Positions 62,330 to 64,000 of a stretch of 64,000 nt of DNA are shown piece after piece. The translations under genes were made by a program, and so were the position numbers. The first letter of the stretch is position 1; each line of letters begins with the position of its first letter. The DNA is from Sepiola atlantica. Lineage: Eukaryota; Mollusca; Cephalopoda; Sepiida; Sepiolidae. The notes below the pieces were generated by a model that made no database searches, had not been told where the DNA came from, and was given only the letters and a program-made list of their open reading frames with translations. Where the stretch lies: NCBI GenBank assembly GCA_963556195.1, contig OY744517.1, positions 153,046,382-153,110,381 of the forward strand, written 5' to 3'.

Positions 62330-63080
62330 AACAGTTTTGACATATTTCAATTGTCATTAATTTTGAGTTAATTACAGTGTGGATAATTTTTTGGAAGAAT
62401 TAAAAATCTTTTGTTAATAATTTAACCCATACAAGAAGAAATAAAAAATGAAAGGACCAACAGGCAAACGTTGTTTCAATATACCGTTCTTTGTTACGAC
62501 GGAAGCACGTGTGAAAATTAATGGCTTCTTTTGGTCTACGATGACATCTGAACAGTAATACTTGACTTCTATGCTTACACTTACTTGATTAGTAAAAGTA
62601 GTCACCCGTCCTAATCTATAAGTAAAAGATTTTTTTAATGGCACCCTTCTAGTAAAAGTAACTTTTTTTTTTAAATCTGTCGAATAGAAAGTAATTTCTG
62701 GCTTGAATTAAAGTTTTAAAAGGCAAACATCGGCTATTATGGTTCATTTGCGTTCCCTAAACTAAAGGAAACTATTAATGTTCACACGCGTCCCTGTTAT
62801 ATGAAAGAATGGCATATATCGTATGTCTTAAAGAGACCAGTGTATATGGCAGTGACATCAGCTTGCCTTGGGAATATCTAAGTTGGTAAAAGTTGGCAGT
62901 GCAAATAGATAAGACATGCGGATAAATGTCCCTGTGTGCTGCTTAATAGAGATGAAGAAATAGACTTATGTCGGGAGGGGGGTCCATTTTACTTATATAC
63001 ATATATATTTAATTTTATATATCATCCAAAGTGGCCAGCAAATGTAGCTCAGACATGCAACAACTACGCAACATAGTTGT
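62330..63080. other. No gene seen
   Basis: Ordinary AT-rich DNA; short unrecognised frames only (62414-62644 minus). Confidence 0.45.
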
Positions 63081-63085
63081 GTGTT

Positions 63086-63126
63086 CCTTCCTTCCTTCCT
63101 TCTCTCTCTCTCTCTCTCTCTCTCTC
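63086..63126. repeat. (TTCC)n-(TC)n microsatellite
   Basis: TTCC units pass into a TC run; GC-rich sequence with GGGGGTAGGGGTGGGGG follows at 63165-63182. Confidence 0.95.
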
Positions 63127-63257
63127 CGGCTAGCTATACATGGCGCGCACATGCGGCTGCGAGTGGGGGTAGGGGTGGGGGTAAGGAGACAAAGACAGCA
63201 TAGGGCGGCGGCGCGTTAGATAAGAATTAGCAACATTATCTGCGACTGCTACTAAAG

Positions 63258-63284
63258 TGTGTGTGTGTGTGTGTGTGTGTGTGT
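63258..63284. repeat. (GT)n microsatellite
   Basis: Pure GT run. Confidence 0.95.
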
Positions 63285-63509
63285 AACCGTAGCAGTTATC
63301 AGAAACATGACCGATTCAGGCCAGCAACGGCAAATGGGAGATACTTTTCTTCAATATACGTTCGCGTATATATTGTACAATGTACATGCATATAAATATA
63401 ACAGATATACATATACGCATGTGCTAGTATATTACCGTTTCATATATACTTAGGATATATTACAGATATATCTTGTCAAGTGCTCAATACATGAATAGAG
63501 CTTAGTAGT

Positions 63510-63901
63510 AGTAGTAGTAATAGTAGTAAAAATATACTTATGGGAAGTGAGCTACAGAGAAACGTCTGATACATTCTATCGCCAGGCTAACTAATGTGAA
63601 TAACATGAAAAAACAACTTCTCTGAATCGGAACAGAGCCGAACCAAGACAGCAGATCTTGCGCATACAAAGGACTATATCCTTTCAGATAGAGCTTTATA
63701 ACAATCAATAAAAAGGGTTTATCTTAACACTTTACTGCAATTTCACTGTAGCTCCGATCGTCAGAATAGTATTAGATGTTCCATACGTCTGCATATATTT
63801 GAATGCAAGTTGCATTCAAATATATATAAAGTATGGTGCAAAACGTTTCTAGAGATCGGATCTACGGTGAAACTGCAGTAAAACGTTAAGATAAATCTTT
63901 A

Positions 63902-63920
<19 letters not shown>
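63510..63920. mobile_element. Complex foldback element ending in (TA)n
   Basis: 63515-63590 resembles the left arm of the 38892 hairpin; 63625-63665 carries the GGAACAGAGCCGAACCAAGA block. 63712-63760 (AAAGGGTTTATCTTAACACT, TTACTGCAATTTCACTGTAG, CTCCGATCG) is inverted at 63853-63900 (GATCGGATCTACGGTGAAAC, TGCAGTAAAACGTTAAGATA, AATCTTT). Centred between them, ATATATTTGAATGCAA and TTGCATTCAAATATAT (63793-63825) form a perfect 16-bp palindrome around one G, extended by CCATAC...GTATGG. TA and AC runs follow. Confidence 0.75.
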
Positions 63921-63932
<12 letters not shown>

Positions 63933-63958
63933 TGAATAAAGATAGGGATAAAATAATT

Positions 63959-64000
63959 CAACGTAATGGAAAATAAAAAAGGAAAGCCAAAAACTATTAT
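63959..64000. repeat. Start of a second copy of the 60392 element
   Basis: AACGTAATGGAAAATAAAAA, AGGAAAGCCAAAAACTATTA matches 60388-60425. The copy is cut by the window end. Confidence 0.7.

Overview
The window looks like non-coding, repeat-dominated nuclear DNA from a metazoan, most likely a cephalopod mollusc. The base composition is strongly AT-rich. I find no protein with the look of a host gene and no bacterial operon. Instead there are many decayed retrotransposons, SINEs, DNA transposons, foldback elements and simple or satellite repeats. The cephalopod call is from memory of the family, not from a search: the 3' tail of the commonest LINE here (motifs such as CGTCCGTTTTACATGCTGG, at 22465, 34480, 61690 and elsewhere) is one I associate with octopus and squid genomes.

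Retroelements. Four non-LTR lineages can be told apart. (1) An RTE/CFDP2-like LINE: one long decayed copy (51490-53290, YADD box present) and 3' pieces at 13385, 14178, 22465, 27000, 34460 and 61681. (2) A Jockey/CR1-like LINE seen only as short C-terminal or 3' ends, at least nine times. (3) A Tx1-like (L1-clade) ORF2 relic at 31725-33500, with YADD changed to YAND. (4) An unclassified LINE C-terminus at 54585-54960. Riding with these are Pol III-derived short elements: a U2 snRNA-headed SINE family (best copy 53904-54300), 5S rRNA-derived copies (8978, 49012, 59976) and tRNA-headed SINEs (4625, 40820, 49876, 57705, 60090). Some U2-headed and tRNA-headed copies share one 3' tail, which suggests modular head exchange.

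DNA elements. There is a degraded Tc1 element with both inverted ends (5721-6910), a scrambled mariner relic (1540-1905), a textbook hAT-type MITE with an exact 8-bp target duplication (58825-59302), and several long foldback elements (21796, 38892, 47949, 56684, 60392, 63712). Two insertions can be dated relatively because an uninterrupted relative of the target lies elsewhere in the window.

Arrays. There are two unrelated 36-bp minisatellites (7217, 61352), a 57-copy 26-bp T7A7 array (28109-29600), a 25-copy AT-rich array whose core is CACTTTAAGTG (45567-46560), and a homopurine tract of about 0.8 kb inside a 1.07-kb GA-rich block (14950-16015). The long open frames in these arrays arise from repeat periodicity or composition, not from genes.

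The most interesting structures are the snRNA-headed SINEs with exchanged heads, and a dispersed family carrying a hammerhead-ribozyme-like core (CTGANGA, a stem, then GAAA), one copy of which is an almost perfect inverted pair (60392-60657). Everything here is read by eye. Family names should be confirmed by repeat-library searches.
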